Assembly (NCBI GenBank): GCA_049585815.1
Contig: JBAVAR010000149.1
Location: 1 to 62,448 of the forward strand
Direction: 5' to 3'
Length of the DNA: 62,448 nucleotides
Origin: DATLSM01 sp049585815
GTDB lineage: Bacteria; Actinomycetota; Thermoleophilia; Solirubrobacterales; 70-9
Shown here: in pieces, positions 17,420 to 26,505 of the stretch
How positions within the stretch are numbered: position 1 is the stretch's first letter
Layout: each line of letters begins with the position of its first letter
Notes under the pieces: model-generated
The model's input: the letters and a program-made list of their open reading frames with translations, nothing else
Told to the model about the DNA's origin: nothing
Databases searched by the model: none
Translations under genes and position numbers: made by a program

Positions 17420-19434
17420 AGCAAGGCCCTCAGCCCCTCCTCGTCGATCAGCTCCAGGTCCAGACCCTCGGCCTTTGCCATCTTGGACCCGGGGTTCTCA
17501 CCGACCACGATGTAGTCGGTCTTTTTGGAGACCGAGCTGAGGACCTTGCCACCGGCGGCCTTGATCATCGCCTCCGCCTCCTCGCGGGTGAGGCGGGGCA
17601 GGGTGCCGGTGAGGACCAGCGTTCTGCCCTCCAGGGGACCGCCGGAGCGCCGGCGTTCGGAGGGGTCCTGCTCCAACCGCAGACCCGCGACTCGCAGCTT
17701 CTCGATCAGCTCCCAGGTGCGCTCATCGGCGAGCGCCTCGGCGATCTGCACCGCCATGATCGGACCAACCCCCTCGACCTCCTCGATCACCTCGGGGTCG
17801 GCGGCGCGCAGGGCGTCGATCGAGCCGAAATGGTCGACGAGCGCTTCCGCGGTGACGTTGCCGACACCGGGTATGCCGAGCGCGTAGAGGACGCGTTTGA
17901 AGGGACGGGCCCGGGAGGCATCGATCGCCGCCACCAGGTTGCGGGCGGAGAGCTCGCCGAGACCTTCGACCTCGACCAGCCGCATTTCGCTCAGCTCATA
18001 GATGTCGGCGACGTCCTCGATCAGGCCTTCCTCGAGGAAGCGCAGGGCCTGCTTTTCTCCGAGTCCGTCGATGTCCATCGCCCCTTTGCTGACGAAGTGC
18101 TTGACATGCTGAAACGTTTGGCCGGGGCAGCCCGCGCGATTGGGGCAGACGGTGAAGACGGCGCCCTCGAGCTTCACCGTCGCCGTGCCGCAGGCCGGGC
18201 ACTCTTTCGGCGGCCTCGGCCTGCGTGGTCGGCCCTGACGGCGCTGCACCAGCGGCGCGACGACCTGGGGGATGACGTCGCCGGCACGCATCACCACCAC
18301 CTCGTCACCGGCCCGAACGTCCTTGCGTGCCAGGTCCTCCTCGTTGTGCAGGGTCGCGGTGCTGACGGTGACGCCGCCGACGTGGACTGGATCCAAGATC
18401 GCGAAGGGGACCAGGTGCCCGGTGCGACCGACGTTCCAGACGATCGCCCGCATCACCGTCGTCGCTGTCGTCGGAGCGAACTTCCAGGCGATCGCCCAGC
18501 GCGGCTCGCGACCAACGACGCCGAGCTCCCGCCAAAGCGCCCGCTCGTTGATCTTGACCACGACTCCGTCGATCTCATAGTCGAGCGCGTCGCGGCGCTC
18601 CTCCCACCAGCGGCAACGCTCGACCACCGCGTCAATGTTGACGTGGTTGGCGGTGTCGGAGTTGACCTTGAAACCGCGTCCCGCCAGCCAGTCGATCTCC
18701 TCGGTGTGGGTGGCGAGGTCGAGCCCACGGACCGCCCCCAGGCCATAGCACCAGATCGACAGTGGCCGTTCGGCGGCAAGAGCCGGATCGAGCTGGCGGA
18801 TCGATCCGGCGGCGGAGTTGCGCGGGTTGGCGAAGGTGGGTTCACCGGCGCCCGCGCGGCGTTCATTCAGCGCCCTGAAGTCGGCGATCGGCAGATAGAC
18901 CTCGCCCCGCACTTCGACCAGCTCCGGGCCGTCCTCGATTCTCAGCGGGATCGCACGGATCGTGCGCAGGTTCTGGGTGACGTCCTCGCCCACCCGGCCG
19001 TCCCCGCGGGTGGCACCGCGGGTGAGCAGCCCGTCCTCGTAGGTGAGCGTGATCGCCAGCCCGTCGATCTTCGGCTCGGTCGTGTAGCTGAACTGCGCGG
19101 CACTTATGTCGAGCCTCCTCAGAAGGTTGCGGACCCGCGTCTCCCAGGCGCGCAGCTCCTCCTCGTTTCGGGCGTTGGCCAAGGAGAGCATCGGTTCGGC
19201 GTGCTCGATCCGCTCGAATCGGTCCAGGGGCGCGGCACCGACGCGCTGGGTCGGGGACTCGGGGGTGCGCAGCTCCGGATGGCGGGCCTCGATCGCCCGC
19301 AGCTCATCGAGCAAGGCGTCGTAGGCCTCGTCGCCGATCTCGGGATCATCGAGAACGTAATAGCGGTGGTTGTGGTGTTCGAGCTCGCGGCGCAGCTCGG
19401 CCACTCGAGAAGCGGGTTCCCCATTCACACGCAC
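17413..19434 (-). CDS. ligA: NAD-dependent DNA ligase
   Basis: The 673-residue enzyme seals nicks in replication and repair using NAD. The Ia domain has HNHRYYVLDDPEI; the adenylated lysine is K122 in EPKIDG. OB fold, a four-cysteine zinc finger (CPACG then CPNRAGC), HhH repeats and a C-terminal BRCT domain (GRTLVLTGTLPRLTREEAE) follow in the normal order. Its start overlaps the surE stop by ten bases on the same strand, so the two are probably co-translated. Confidence 0.97.
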   Translation of the reverse strand: MRVNGEPASRVAELRRELEHHNHRYYVLDDPEIGDEAYDALLDELRAIEARHPELRTPESPTQRVGAAPLDRFERIEHAEPMLSLANARNEEELRAWETRVRNLLRRLDISAAQFSYTTEPKIDGLAITLTYEDGLLTRGATRGDGRVGEDVTQNLRTIRAIPLRIEDGPELVEVRGEVYLPIADFRALNERRAGAGEPTFANPRNSAAGSIRQLDPALAAERPLSIWCYGLGAVRGLDLATHTEEIDWLAGRGFKVNSDTANHVNIDAVVERCRWWEERRDALDYEIDGVVVKINERALWRELGVVGREPRWAIAWKFAPTTATTVMRAIVWNVGRTGHLVPFAILDPVHVGGVTVSTATLHNEEDLARKDVRAGDEVVVMRAGDVIPQVVAPLVQRRQGRPRRPRPPKECPACGTATVKLEGAVFTVCPNRAGCPGQTFQHVKHFVSKGAMDIDGLGEKQALRFLEEGLIEDVADIYELSEMRLVEVEGLGELSARNLVAAIDASRARPFKRVLYALGIPGVGNVTAEALVDHFGSIDALRAADPEVIEEVEGVGPIMAVQIAEALADERTWELIEKLRVAGLRLEQDPSERRRSGGPLEGRTLVLTGTLPRLTREEAEAMIKAAGGKVLSSVSKKTDYIVVGENPGSKMAKAEGLDLELIDEEGLRALLQ

Positions 19435-20222
19435 GAGGCCAGCATCGCCTCAAAGCCCCAGCTGCGCAGGCGCTCCAGGCCACCGTGGTCGGTGAGGTCG
19501 AAGTGGATCGGGGTGACCGAGATCCTCCCCTCGGATACGGCAAGGAGGTCGGTGCCCTCCTCGTCCTCGAACCCCGGCTGCCAACCGTAGATCTCATAGT
19601 GGCGGCGCGTCCCGGACTCACCGACCAGCTTCAGCTCGTCGTTGTAGATTCGCTTGCCGAGCCTCGTCACCTCGACCCCCGTGGGCTCACCGGCGGGGCA
19701 GTTGACGTTGATCAGGGTCGATGCCGGCATCGCGTCGGTTCTGAGGTGAGCCACGAGCTGGGTGACGAATGCGGCGGCGACGCCGAACTCAAACCTTCCG
19801 CTGACGTACCCCATGCCGCCGCCCGAGGACTGCTGGGAGATCGCCAGCGCCGGGATGCCGAGGACGATCCCCTCGAAGGCCGCGGCCACCGTGCCCGAGT
19901 AGGTGATGTCGTCGCCGAGGTTGGCTCCGTGGTTGATCCCGGAGACGATCAGGTCCGGGCGCTCACCGAGCAGGCCGAGCTCGGCGAAGCGCACGCAGTC
20001 GACCGGAGTGCCATCGGTCGCATAACCCCGCTCCCCATCACCGAACTCGACCTCCTCGATGGTCAGGGGAGAGCGCGTTGTGATGCTGCGCGCGGTGGCG
20101 CTGCGGTTGGAGTCGGGGGCGATCACGTCCAGCTCGATTCCATCCAACCCGCGCAGCGCCGTCCTTGCGGCCTGCAGGCCGGGAGCCATGACCCCATCGT
20201 CGTTGGTCAGCAGAACGCGCAC
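19425..20222 (-). CDS. surE: 5'/3'-nucleotidase SurE
   Basis: The 265-residue metal-dependent phosphatase removes phosphate from nucleoside monophosphates. MRVLLTNDDG at the very start supplies the D8-D9 metal ligands, and SNRSAT and SGINHGANLGDDITYSGTV segments are family hallmarks. It starts at GTG 20222; the frame is open far upstream, but that part is a shadow of truA. It is followed by ligA with overlap and preceded by truA. Confidence 0.94.
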   Translation of the reverse strand: MRVLLTNDDGVMAPGLQAARTALRGLDGIELDVIAPDSNRSATARSITTRSPLTIEEVEFGDGERGYATDGTPVDCVRFAELGLLGERPDLIVSGINHGANLGDDITYSGTVAAAFEGIVLGIPALAISQQSSGGGMGYVSGRFEFGVAAAFVTQLVAHLRTDAMPASTLINVNCPAGEPTGVEVTRLGKRIYNDELKLVGESGTRRHYEIYGWQPGFEDEEGTDLLAVSEGRISVTPIHFDLTDHGGLERLRSWGFEAMLASCV

Positions 20223-20232
20223 ACGATCGATT

Positions 20233-20973
20233 CTAGGCGTAGGCGACGGACTCCAGATAAAGGCCGTGGGGAGGCGCCGTCTCGCCGGCCTCAGCGCGCG
20301 GGGCGCCGTCCAGCAGGCGCCGAAAGTCGCCGACATCGCGGCGCCCGGAGGCGACCTCGAGCATCGTCCCGACCAGCACCCGGACCATGTTGCGCATGAA
20401 TGCATCAGCGCTGATGTGGAGGCTGAGGGCCTCCCCCTCCCCGACCCACCGGGCCTCCAGGATGTCGCGTTCAAAGCGGACGTGGTCGCTCTGGGTGGGG
20501 GTGAAGGCGGTGAAATCATGCGCTCCCAGGAGGGCCGCCGCGCACGCCTCGAGGGCCTCGCGATCGATGCGATGCGGCCACCACAGGGCTCGGTCCAACT
20601 CAAACGGGCTGGGCGCTGACCGGGGGAGCACGCGGTAAAGATAAGATCGCGACCTGGCGTCCCGGCGGGCGTCAAATCCGCGGTCATAGACCGTGGCAGC
20701 GGTGACCGTGACATCCCGGGGCATGACCGCGGTAAGCCGGCGCGCGAGGTTCGGCGGGACCCGCGCCCCAGTCTTGAAGCTGGCGACCTGCCCCAGGGCG
20801 TGGACGCCCGCGTCGGTGCGCCCAGCGACGGTCAGAAGGACCGGCTCTCCGAGCACGCTCGCCAGTGCCCCCTCCAGCTCCCCCTGCACGGTCCGCAGGC
20901 CGGGCTGGGCCGCCCAGCCGGAGAAACCCGACCCGTCGTATTCGAGATCGAGGCGGACCGAGCCTGAGCTCAA
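20233..20973 (-). CDS. truA: tRNA pseudouridine38-40 synthase
   Basis: The 246-residue TruA modifies uridines 38-40 in tRNA anticodon stems. The catalytic motif GRTDAGVHALGQ places the nucleophile at D54; YDGSGFSGWAAQP and RNMVRVLVGTML are the expected core segments. The start overlaps the rplQ stop as ATGA. truA following rplQ is the common arrangement at the end of the alpha operon. Confidence 0.96.
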   Translation of the reverse strand: MSSGSVRLDLEYDGSGFSGWAAQPGLRTVQGELEGALASVLGEPVLLTVAGRTDAGVHALGQVASFKTGARVPPNLARRLTAVMPRDVTVTAATVYDRGFDARRDARSRSYLYRVLPRSAPSPFELDRALWWPHRIDREALEACAAALLGAHDFTAFTPTQSDHVRFERDILEARWVGEGEALSLHISADAFMRNMVRVLVGTMLEVASGRRDVGDFRRLLDGAPRAEAGETAPPHGLYLESVAYA

Positions 20974-21323
20974 ACCAGCTCTAGATAGACCATCTCGGTC
21001 GAGTCCGACGGTCTCGGCCCGAGCTTCACGATGCGCGTGTAGCCCCCCGGCCGCTCCGTGTAGCGGGGGGCGACCTCGTCGAAGAGCTTGTGCACGATGA
21101 ACTTGTCGTTGTGCAGCGTCGCCAGGGCCTGGCGTCGGGCATGCAGGTCACCCCGCTTGGCGAGGGTGATCAGCTGCTCAACCTCCGGCTTGACCGCCTT
21201 CGCCTTCGCCTGGCTGGTCTTGATCCGCTCGTGCTCGATCAGCTGCTTGGAGAGGTTGGCGAGCAGCGACTCGCGGTGGGCGGCGTCGCGACTCAGCTTG
21301 TTGCGCTTCTTGCGGTGACGCAC
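20970..21323 (-). CDS. rplQ: 50S ribosomal protein L17
   Basis: The 117-residue protein begins MRHRKKRNKLSRDAAHRESL, the invariant L17 start, and carries the family LIEHERIKTSQAKAKAVKPEVEQLI segment in slightly longer form. It binds 23S rRNA near the exit tunnel. It is the last ribosomal gene of the alpha cluster, 24 bases after rpoA, and overlaps truA by four bases. Confidence 0.97.
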   Translation of the reverse strand: MRHRKKRNKLSRDAAHRESLLANLSKQLIEHERIKTSQAKAKAVKPEVEQLITLAKRGDLHARRQALATLHNDKFIVHKLFDEVAPRYTERPGGYTRIVKLGPRPSDSTEMVYLELV

Positions 21324-21347
21324 GACCGGCGGTCCTCCAGCGATTCC

Positions 21348-22328
21348 TCAGTCGCCCTGCAGGTCCAGCCCGCGAGAGTGGAGGGTCTCGATCACTTCCT
21401 CGATCGACTTCTGACCGAAGTTGGGAATCGCGTTCAGCTCTGAGCGCGACTTGCGAACCAGGTCGCCGACCGTCTGCACGCCGGCCCGCTTCAGACAGTT
21501 GTAGGAACGCACTCCCAGTTCGAGCTCCTCGATCAGGATCTCATCCAGACCGTTGGCCCCGGCGGCCCCATCGCCGTTGGGTCCGGCGAGCGGATCGCTG
21601 GGCAGCGCCGCCAGCTGGTCGCGGGCGGTCAGTTCCTCCACCCGCTCGGCGTCGGTGAAGATCGCCAGGCTCTTGATCAAGATCTCAGAGGCCTCGCGCA
21701 GGGCCGCCGCTGGCTCGATCGAGCCGTCGGTCTCGAGATCAAGGGTGAGTTTGTCGAAATCGGTCCGCTGACCGACCCGGGCCGTGGCGACGTCGTAGGA
21801 GGCGCGTCGAATCGGTGAGAAAATCGAGTCGATCGGGATCACCCCGATCGGCTGCTCATCGGACTTGTTCTCCTCTGCGGGCGAGTAGCCGCGCCCCCGT
21901 CCGACGGTCAGGTAGACCTCGAGTTTGGTTTTTTTCTCAAGGGTCGCGATCGGCGCCTCGGGGTTGAGGATCTCGACCCCGGAGGGCAGGTCGATGTCCT
22001 TCGCCCGCACATCACCGGGGCCGGTGGCAACCAGCGGCGCCTCCACCTCGTCGGCGTCGGTGTGCATGCGGACGACGAGATCCTTGAGGTTGAGGATGAT
22101 GTCGGTGACGTCCTCTTTGACGCCCGGCACGGTCGAGAACTCGTGCGCGACGCCCTCGATACGGACGCTGGTGATCGCGGCGCCGCCGAGCGAGGAGAGC
22201 AGAACCCGGCGCAGGCTGTTGCCGAAGGTGTAGCCAAAGCCCTTGTCGAGTGGCTCGATGGTGAATGTGCCGTTTCGGTCATCCGCCTTCTCGGCGGTGA
22301 TGCGGGGGACCTGGAAATCAGTGGTCAT
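21348..22328 (-). CDS. rpoA: RNA polymerase alpha subunit
   Basis: The 326-residue subunit has an N-terminal assembly domain with FTIEPLDKGFGYTFGNSLRR, a flexible acidic linker around residues 235-255, and a C-terminal HhH domain (IEELELGVRSYNCLKRAGV) that contacts UP elements and activators. It lies between rpsD and rplQ as usual. Confidence 0.98.
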   Translation of the reverse strand: MTTDFQVPRITAEKADDRNGTFTIEPLDKGFGYTFGNSLRRVLLSSLGGAAITSVRIEGVAHEFSTVPGVKEDVTDIILNLKDLVVRMHTDADEVEAPLVATGPGDVRAKDIDLPSGVEILNPEAPIATLEKKTKLEVYLTVGRGRGYSPAEENKSDEQPIGVIPIDSIFSPIRRASYDVATARVGQRTDFDKLTLDLETDGSIEPAAALREASEILIKSLAIFTDAERVEELTARDQLAALPSDPLAGPNGDGAAGANGLDEILIEELELGVRSYNCLKRAGVQTVGDLVRKSRSELNAIPNFGQKSIEEVIETLHSRGLDLQGD

Positions 22329-22364
22329 GGGTTCCTTGCGTATGCGTGTTCAGAAACTGGTCCG

Positions 22365-22985
22365 CTACTTGGAGTACAGCTCGACGATCAGCTGCTCCTG
22401 GACTGGCGCCGAGATCTCGGAGCGCTCTGGATAGCGCAGGACCTTGGCGGTGAGGGAGTCGTGGTCGGCCTGCAGCCAGGCCGGCACGGTCGAGACGAGC
22501 TCCGTCGCCTGGCGCACCGTGTCATTGGCAGCCGAGCTCGACTTGATCGAGATGATGTCCTCAGGGCGCACCTGGTAGGAGGGAATGTCGACCCGGCGAC
22601 CGTTCACCATCCAGTGCCCATGGCGAACGAGCTGGCGGGCCTGGCGCCGCGAGGCGGCGAAGCCCAGACGCACCAGCACGTTGTCCAGGCGCGACTCCAA
22701 AAGGCGTAGGAGGTTCTCGCCCGTCACTCCGTCCTGGCGTGAGGCCTTGTCGTAGTAGGCGCGGAACTGCTTCTCGAGAATCTGGTAGTAGCGGCGCGTC
22801 TTCTGCTTCTCGCGCAGCTGCACCCGGTACTCAGACTGGCGCATCCGGCCGCGCCCATGCTCGCCGGGCGGGTAGGAGCGGCGCTCGACCCCGCACTTGT
22901 CGGTGAAGCAACGCTCGCCCTTGAGGAAGAGCTTCTGCCCCTCGCGGCGGCACTGCTTGCACTGGGGGGAGGTGTCGCGAGCCAC
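22365..22985 (-). CDS. rpsD: 30S ribosomal protein S4
   Basis: The 206-residue S4 starts MARDTSPQCKQCRREGQKLFL and has a zinc-type cysteine set in the N terminus (CKQCRR, C..KCG). The S4 RNA-binding domain follows (SRLDNVLVRLGFAASRRQARQLVRHGH). It nucleates 30S assembly and usually represses the alpha operon by binding its mRNA. The ATG directly follows the rpsK stop with no gap. Confidence 0.97.
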   Translation of the reverse strand: MARDTSPQCKQCRREGQKLFLKGERCFTDKCGVERRSYPPGEHGRGRMRQSEYRVQLREKQKTRRYYQILEKQFRAYYDKASRQDGVTGENLLRLLESRLDNVLVRLGFAASRRQARQLVRHGHWMVNGRRVDIPSYQVRPEDIISIKSSSAANDTVRQATELVSTVPAWLQADHDSLTAKVLRYPERSEISAPVQEQLIVELYSK

Positions 22986-23384
22986 CTAGACCCGCCTGCG
23001 CTTCTTCGGCCGGCAGCCGTTGTGAGCCTGGGGGGAGACGTCCTTGACGGTGGTGACGTCAAGGCCGGCAGCCTGCAGGGAGCGGATCGCCGTCTCGCGG
23101 CCAGAACCGGCGCCCTTGGCGAAAACCTCGACCTTCTCAAGGCCGTGTTCCATCCCTTTCTTGGCGGCGGAGTCAGCGGTCACCTGGGCGGCGAAAGGGG
23201 TCGACTTGCGCGAGCCTTTGAACCCGGCTGATCCGGCCGACTCCCAAGCGATCACGTTGCCGTCGGTGTCGGTGAGGGTGACGATCGTGTTGTTGAAGGA
23301 GGTCTTGATGTGCGCCTGGCCGTAGGTCACGTTCTTCTTGACGCGGCGGCGCGCACGGCCCTTGGCGGGTTTTTTCTCGGCCAT
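22986..23384 (-). CDS. rpsK: 30S ribosomal protein S11
   Basis: The 132-residue S11 has a basic N terminus and the conserved core AHIKTSFNNTIVTLTD and TPFAAQVTADSAAK, ending NGCRPKKRRRV. It forms the platform near the mRNA exit. It lies nine bases after rpsM and abuts rpsD. Confidence 0.97.
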   Translation of the reverse strand: MAEKKPAKGRARRRVKKNVTYGQAHIKTSFNNTIVTLTDTDGNVIAWESAGSAGFKGSRKSTPFAAQVTADSAAKKGMEHGLEKVEVFAKGAGSGRETAIRSLQAAGLDVTTVKDVSPQAHNGCRPKKRRRV

Positions 23385-23393
23385 CTGCTCCTC

Positions 23394-23771
23394 CTACCTG
23401 GTCGGCTTGCGCTTGCCGGCGACGCTCATCCGGCGCGGCCCCTTGCGCCCGCGCGCGTTGGTCTTGGTCCGCTGACCACGGACCGGCAGACCGCGCCGAT
23501 GGCGCAGCCCGCGGTATGCGCCGATCTCCATCAGCCGTTTGACGTCCTGCGAGCGCTCGCGTCGGAGGTCGCCCTCGACCTCGCGCTTCTCGACCGCCTC
23601 GCGCAGGCGCACGACCTCGTCCTCGGTCAGGTCTTTGACCGGTGTGTTGGCGTCGATCTTGGTTTCGGCAAGGATCTCCTCGGCTGTGGATCGTCCGATT
23701 CCGAAGATGTAGGTGAGGCCGATTTCGACCCGTTTGCCAACCGGGATGTTGATCCCCGCGATCCGTGCCAT
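23394..23771 (-). CDS. rpsM: 30S ribosomal protein S13
   Basis: The 125-residue S13 starts MARIAGINIPVGKRVEIGLTY and ends with the basic tail RGLPVRGQRTKTNARGRKGP. It sits at the 30S head and contacts P-site tRNA. ATG 23771 is chosen over the adjacent in-frame GTG at 23774, because MARIAGI is the universal start. The rpmJ stop is three bases upstream. Confidence 0.97.
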   Translation of the reverse strand: MARIAGINIPVGKRVEIGLTYIFGIGRSTAEEILAETKIDANTPVKDLTEDEVVRLREAVEKREVEGDLRRERSQDVKRLMEIGAYRGLRHRRGLPVRGQRTKTNARGRKGPRRMSVAGKRKPTR

Positions 23772-23774
23772 CAC

Positions 23775-23888
23775 TCAGCCCTGCCGCTGCTTGTGGCGGG
23801 GGTTCTGGCAGATCACCAAGACCGCGCCATTGCGGCGGATGATCTTGCACTTCTCGCACATCGGCTTTACGGAAGCTCGAACCTTCAT
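23775..23888 (-). CDS. rpmJ: 50S ribosomal protein L36
   Basis: This 37-residue gene reads MKVRASVKPMCEKCKIIRRN and so on, ending NPRHKQRQG, with the zinc ligands C11, C14, C27 and H32. It is the C+ (zinc) form of L36. It is the first gene of the alpha-type cluster here, because infA is absent upstream. Confidence 0.96.
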   Translation of the reverse strand: MKVRASVKPMCEKCKIIRRNGAVLVICQNPRHKQRQG

Positions 23889-24269
23889 CGCTCCGGTCTC
23901 GTATCGAATACAGGATCCCCGCACGCCTCAGGAGTTAGGCGGCAGGCGCAATCACCGGCCCTCTGGGCCGACCGGGAAAGATAGCAGGGGCGCCCTGGCG
24001 GCGGCTCGGCGCCCTAGCCGCAATCACCGCCCGGCCCGCTCCGCAGCGGATCTACACCCGCCCGCAGGTTGCCCGATTCCCCCCGGGAGCGAGCCCGAGA
24101 GGATGGCCGCGCGCCCAAAGGGTTCCCGGCAGAGCAACTCGGCCGGGAAGGGAAGTCACGTGCGCCATCTCCTCTCGCCGCGAAGCGCCACCCGGGGTTG
24201 GCTGGGGTTGGCGTGGTCGGTGCCCGCTGAGCCCTGCCGGGGAGAGAGGCGGCGCGGTCTCAGCGCTGC
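23889..24269. other. 381-base gap where infA is expected; no gene seen
   Basis: No frame in this stretch encodes IF-1 or any other recognisable protein, and no tRNA fold is apparent. It holds several short GC hairpins, a direct repeat CGCAATCACCG at 23947-23957 and 24019-24029, and a possible minus-strand -10 TATCTT at 23978-23983, about 90 bases upstream of rpmJ but without a good -35. It probably carries the promoter and leader for rpmJ-rpsM-rpsK-rpsD-rpoA. Confidence 0.5.
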
Positions 24270-24938
24270 TCAGCTGAGGACGAGAGCGATGGTGAAGCCG
24301 TCATAACCCTTGCCACCCACGGTTTGGATCGTGGTCGCGCTGACCCGGGGCTCGGCGGCGAGCGTCTCATGGAAACGGCGCTGGGCCTGGGTGGCGGGGT
24401 CATCGGCATCGGCTTCGATCAGCGTCCCACCGCGCACCACGTTGTCGGCGATGATCAGGGCGCCGGGGCGCGAGTGCTCGAGTGCCCAGGCGAAGTATTT
24501 AGGGGTGTTGACCTTATCGGCATCGATGAAGATCAGCTCGAAGGGGCCGGCGCCCTCCTGCTCCAGCGCGGCTAGGGTCTCCAGCGCCGGCCCTACCCGC
24601 AGCTCGACCAGCCCGTCAAGCCCGGCTCGCTCGATGCTGCGGCGAGCCACCTCGGCGTGCTCGGGGCTGGACTCCAGGGTGATCAATCGCCCATCGGCGG
24701 GCAGCACTCGCCCCAGCCAGATCGTGCTGTAGCCACCGAGGGTCCCGAACTCCAGCACGGTGCGCGCGCCTACTGTCCGCGCCAGCAGCTGCAGCAGCTT
24801 CCCCTGGGCCGGGGAAACCTGAATCGCCGGGAGCCCGGCGGCCTCGCTGCCTGCCAGCGCCGCTTCCAGCGCCTCGTCATGGGGCGCCAGCAGCCCGCCG
24901 ATGTACTCGTCGACCTCAGCCCAGCGCTCCTCGCTCAT
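24270..24938 (-). CDS. SAM-dependent O-methyltransferase, COMT/CCoAOMT type
   Basis: The 222-residue class I methyltransferase of the Methyltransf_3 family has VLEFGTLGGYSTIWLG as SAM motif I, LITLESSPEHAEVA as the acidic loop, and IFIDADKVNTPKYF plus IIADNVVRGG, the metal-site Asp and Asn residues. Such enzymes methylate catechol-like hydroxyls. The start overlaps the map stop as ATGA, so it is built into the secY-adk-map unit in the place normally held by infA. Its substrate is unknown. Confidence 0.88.
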   Translation of the reverse strand: MSEERWAEVDEYIGGLLAPHDEALEAALAGSEAAGLPAIQVSPAQGKLLQLLARTVGARTVLEFGTLGGYSTIWLGRVLPADGRLITLESSPEHAEVARRSIERAGLDGLVELRVGPALETLAALEQEGAGPFELIFIDADKVNTPKYFAWALEHSRPGALIIADNVVRGGTLIEADADDPATQAQRRFHETLAAEPRVSATTIQTVGGKGYDGFTIALVLS

Positions 24939-25708
24939 CCGGCGGGGCCCTCGAGCTCCTCGTGCCAGGGGGTGAGGATTCGCGGCCCCTCGGCGGTCAC
25001 AGCGACGGTGAACTCAAAATGAGCTGCCAGGGAGCCATCCTGAGAGTAGACGGCCCAGCCATCCTCGCCCATCCGCACCAGTGGACCGCCGGCGTTGACC
25101 ATCGGCTCGATCGCCAGCACGGTGCCCTCCTCCAGCACCGGCCCCCTGCCGGACTCGCCGAAATTTGGCACCTGCGGGTCCTCGTGCATATCGCGGCCGA
25201 TCCCGTGGCCGACAAGGGTCCGAATGATCGAGAGCCCCTCGATCTCGATCGCGCGCTGGATCGCCGCCGAGACGTCACCCAGATGGTTGCCCGGGCGCAT
25301 CTCATCAACCCCGGCAAACAGCGCCGCCCGGGTCACGTCGAGGAGCTTGTGGGCCTCGGGCGTGATCGATCCGATCGCCACCGTGATCGCCGCGTCCGCC
25401 ACCCAGCCATCCTTGACCACCCCAACGTCGATCGAGAGGACATCGCCCCGCTTCAGCTCATAGGCCCCGGGAATCCCGTGGACGACCATCGAGTTGGGAG
25501 AGGCGCAGATCGAGCCCGGAAAACCGCGGTAGCCCTTGAATGCGGGCTCGGCACCCTGGGAGCGGATGAATCGCTCGGCGGCTTCGTCAAGCTCCCCGGT
25601 GCTGACGCCCGCCCGAGCCTTTCCCGCCAGCATCTTCAGGCAGCGCACCAGGACCGCGCCCGCAGCGGCCATCTTCTCGACCTGGTCAGGCGTCTTGCGG
25701 ATGATCAT
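24935..25708 (-). CDS. map: Methionine aminopeptidase, type I
   Basis: The 257-residue di-metal peptidase removes N-terminal Met. Metal ligands are in SIDVGVVKDGWVADAA (two Asp), LVGHGIGRDMHEDP (His), LAIEPMV (Glu) and HFEFTVAV (Glu). ATG 25708 gives the usual MIIRKTPDQVEKM start; a GTG three codons earlier is possible. It lies between adk and the methyltransferase, with which it overlaps by four bases. Confidence 0.95.
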   Translation of the reverse strand: MIIRKTPDQVEKMAAAGAVLVRCLKMLAGKARAGVSTGELDEAAERFIRSQGAEPAFKGYRGFPGSICASPNSMVVHGIPGAYELKRGDVLSIDVGVVKDGWVADAAITVAIGSITPEAHKLLDVTRAALFAGVDEMRPGNHLGDVSAAIQRAIEIEGLSIIRTLVGHGIGRDMHEDPQVPNFGESGRGPVLEEGTVLAIEPMVNAGGPLVRMGEDGWAVYSQDGSLAAHFEFTVAVTAEGPRILTPWHEELEGPAG

Positions 25709-25732
25709 CCGGTACACGCTAGTGGCCCCGCG

Positions 25733-26413
25733 CTAAATGCCCTCGTCGGCTTCCAGTTTCAGCGTCGCCAGGGTCCGGCGCAAATCCTCCTCGACTTCAT
25801 CGGGCGCCTTGGCGCCATCGATCCGCCGCAGCAGGCTGCGGCGGTCATAGTGCTCGACCAGGGGCTCGGTCTTGGCGTGGTAGGTCTCCAGACGCTTGGC
25901 GATCACCGCGGGCTTGTCGTCGTCACGGAGGAGAAGCGGGCTACCGTCAAGGTCACAGACCCCCTCCGCCTGCGGAGGGTTGAACTCGACGTGAAAGACA
26001 TGGCCGTTCTCGGCGCAGGTGCGGCGGCCGCCGAGCCGCCGCATGACCTCATCGTCGGAGACGTCGATCAGCAGCACGCAGGACACAGATCGCCCCATCT
26101 CCCCCAGCTTGCCGTCCAGCGCCTCGGCCTGGGGGACGGTTCGGGGGAAACCGTCGAGGATGAAACCGTCGGCGGCCTCCTCGGAGTCAATGCGCTCGGC
26201 GATCACGCCGACTATCACCTCGTCGGGAACCAGGTCGCCGCGATCCATGTACTGCCTCGCACTCTGCCCCAGCTCGGTCTCCTCGCGTACCGCCGCCCGC
26301 AGGATGTCGCCCGTCGCGTAATACGGCAGCCGCAGATCCTCCTGCAGCCGCTCCCCCTGGGTCCCCTTGCCGCTTCCGGGAGGTCCTAGCAGTACGAGAT
26401 TGAGCTCGGTCAT
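25733..26413 (-). CDS. adk: Adenylate kinase
   Basis: The 226-residue enzyme interconverts ATP, ADP and AMP. The P-loop is GPPGSGKGTQ at about 10-19, the AMP site is ATGDILRAAV, and FILDGFPRTVPQAEALD follows. The long LID domain (about residues 126-165) has only part of the usual Cys/His zinc set (C..H..H..C then D), so zinc binding is doubtful. It lies 92 bases after secY in the normal spc-cluster order. Confidence 0.96.
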   Translation of the reverse strand: MTELNLVLLGPPGSGKGTQGERLQEDLRLPYYATGDILRAAVREETELGQSARQYMDRGDLVPDEVIVGVIAERIDSEEAADGFILDGFPRTVPQAEALDGKLGEMGRSVSCVLLIDVSDDEVMRRLGGRRTCAENGHVFHVEFNPPQAEGVCDLDGSPLLLRDDDKPAVIAKRLETYHAKTEPLVEHYDRRSLLRRIDGAKAPDEVEEDLRRTLATLKLEADEGI

Positions 26414-26505
26414 GGAGAATGGATCGAGGGTCCGAAATCCAAGCGCCCCGGGGGCAGGCAGCTGACCGAAGTCCCAGAGATGCCCGGATTTTGCAGGCCC
26501 TCAGC

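Noticed and set aside
17830..19590. A 586-codon open frame on the plus strand opposite ligA
   Set aside because: It is the antisense of ligA and surE codons with strong third-position GC; its translation has no domain and is explained by the high GC content.
19425..20714. A longer surE reading that would add 164 N-terminal residues
   Set aside because: The added part is a frame shadow of truA; SurE proteins begin directly with the MRxLLTNDDG segment at 20222.
23889..24269. A hidden infA or small RNA gene in the gap before rpmJ
   Set aside because: No frame shows the IF-1 core, and no tRNA, RNase P or SRP RNA signature was visible.
24962..26389. A 475-codon open frame opposite map and adk
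   Set aside because: Crosses two real genes and their gap, shows no domain and no ribosome site; a reverse-strand shadow.
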